Assembly: GCF_009827435.1 (NCBI RefSeq)
Contig: NZ_WTYM01000036.1
Coordinates: forward strand, 1-64,000
DNA from: Croceibacterium salegens
Lineage (GTDB): Bacteria; Pseudomonadota; Alphaproteobacteria; Sphingomonadales; Sphingomonadaceae
DNA: 64,000 nt
Direction of reading: 5' to 3'
The position numbers and the translations under genes were made by a program. Shown piece after piece: positions 63,489-64,000 of the stretch (position 1 is the stretch's first letter; each line of letters begins with the position of its first letter). The notes under the pieces were generated by a model, which was not told the origin of the DNA, ran no database searches, and saw only the letters and a list, made by a program, of their open reading frames with translations.

Positions 63489-64000
63489 AGTCGATCGCTT
63501 CGACCTCGAAGTCATGCTCAGCGAGGAGGCCGTCGAGGCAGCCGGTGTAAAGGCCGCAGAGGTTCTCGCCGAAGAGAATGGGAGAAAGTGGGCCAAGGTT
63601 GCCATTCCCTTGCTCGGCGATCGCATCCGCTGTGCAATCGACGACGAGTTGGCGGCGTTCGATCCTCTGTCGGTGTTCGCACAATGCTGGTCGAAATGGA
63701 GCGAACTGGCTGCCATTCCCGCAGGCAAGCGCACACATGTGCGGTTAGGCAAGCACGTGATCGAGCACGACTTCCTTCCGGCCCTCTCCTTCCGCCTTGG
63801 TCCGATGGTCAGCGATCCCATTGAGTTCACATTGACCGTGCAGGCAGAAATCGAGTCCGTGGAACTGAAGGTCGTCGATCGCCACATCACGCGGGTCGGC
63901 GGTGGCAAGTGCAACATGGGCGCAACGCTGAAGTATGCCGACCAGAAAATATGCGGGAGCGGTGCGCTGTGCAGCTACCGAATACCCGGTGACTATCGAT
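63481..64000 (+). CDS. Unknown protein, partial at window end
   Basis: The frame starts at ATG 63481, inside the end of the preceding gene (ATGATTGA), and stays open for at least 173 codons to the window edge. It begins MIEVDRFDLEVMLSEEAVEA. It has an N-terminal helical region, then a likely beta-sandwich (ALSFRLGPMVSDPIEFTLTV, with EIESVELKVVDRHITRVGGG) and several Cys near the end (GKCNMGATLKYADQKICGSG). No signal peptide is present. The tight overlap and shared direction suggest that it works with the PASTA-like membrane protein. No family is recognised. Confidence 0.7.
   Translation, partial: MIEVDRFDLEVMLSEEAVEAAGVKAAEVLAEENGRKWAKVAIPLLGDRIRCAIDDELAAFDPLSVFAQCWSKWSELAAIPAGKRTHVRLGKHVIEHDFLPALSFRLGPMVSDPIEFTLTVQAEIESVELKVVDRHITRVGGGKCNMGATLKYADQKICGSGALCSYRIPGDYR

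Overview
The window is a 64 kb piece of a high-GC, gene-dense alphaproteobacterial chromosome. The gene types and their order suggest Sphingomonadales, most likely Erythrobacteraceae. The main indicators are a full exosortase A (XrtA) exopolysaccharide locus of the layout known from sphingomonads, the neighbourhood rne / amidase / PBP1A / prfB, many GTG and TTG starts, and many ATGA/GTGA stop-start overlaps. The taxonomic placement is inference from gene content. No tRNA, rRNA, CRISPR array or intact insertion sequence was seen. Family names such as TIGR numbers are given from memory and were not searched.

Layout. 1-2.1 kb is an eroded accessory edge: the catalytic half of a tyrosine recombinase, a secreted-protein pseudogene whose start codon, frame and an internal codon are damaged, and one small secreted protein. 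2.1-9.7 kb is housekeeping: a minus-strand unit (uracil-DNA-glycosylase-like protein, lytic transglycosylase, moaB), then ETF-ubiquinone oxidoreductase, a small unknown protein, ispE and an N-formylglutamate amidohydrolase family protein, facing a lipoprotein with an additional C-terminal membrane segment. 9.9-14.7 kb is a plus-strand run: ilvD, a small lipoprotein, nnr and an RNA uridine methyltransferase.

14.7-34.3 kb is the XrtA/PEP-CTERM exopolysaccharide locus. A minus-strand arm (two small hydrolases, an acyl carrier protein, a FemAB-like acyltransferase) diverges from a plus-strand arm: acyl-CoA ligase, PLP decarboxylase, Wza-like export lipoprotein, chain-length determinant, tyrosine autokinase, outer-membrane protein, ExeA-like ATPase, polysaccharide deacetylase, FemAB, glycosyltransferase, exosortase A fused to an EpsI-like domain, and an asparagine-synthase-like amidotransferase. 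The arm is followed by a crotonase with the catalytic pattern of the DSF quorum-signal synthase RpfF, preceded by a 19-bp palindrome. Together these genes would make, export and length-control an exopolysaccharide and process PEP-CTERM proteins. No PEP-CTERM substrate, initiating sugar transferase or Rpf sensor lies in the window.

34.3-45.1 kb is mixed metabolism: pirin, zapE, a PaaI-type thioesterase and sdhB on the minus strand, then a methyltransferase, lipoproteins, a tannase/feruloyl-esterase family protein, a class-C beta-lactamase-like hydrolase, a bile-acid/sodium-symporter family transporter, a GlxA-type regulator and a DUF4242 protein. 45.2-48.6 kb looks like a second small surface-polymer locus: a flippase, an ATP-grasp ligase whose reading frame is cut by an in-frame TGA at a conserved active-site position, and a nucleotidyltransferase. 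48.7-57.2 kb carries rne with a structured leader, an N-acetylmuramoyl-L-alanine amidase, PBP1A, a peroxiredoxin-like protein and prfB, with tandem hairpins directly in front of prfB. 57.2-64 kb holds lipoproteins (one with a methyltransferase fold), a nitronate-monooxygenase-like enzyme, a tautomerase, a winged-helix/TPR regulator, an NTF2-like protein, and a PASTA-like, proline-rich membrane protein overlapping an unknown gene that runs off the window end.
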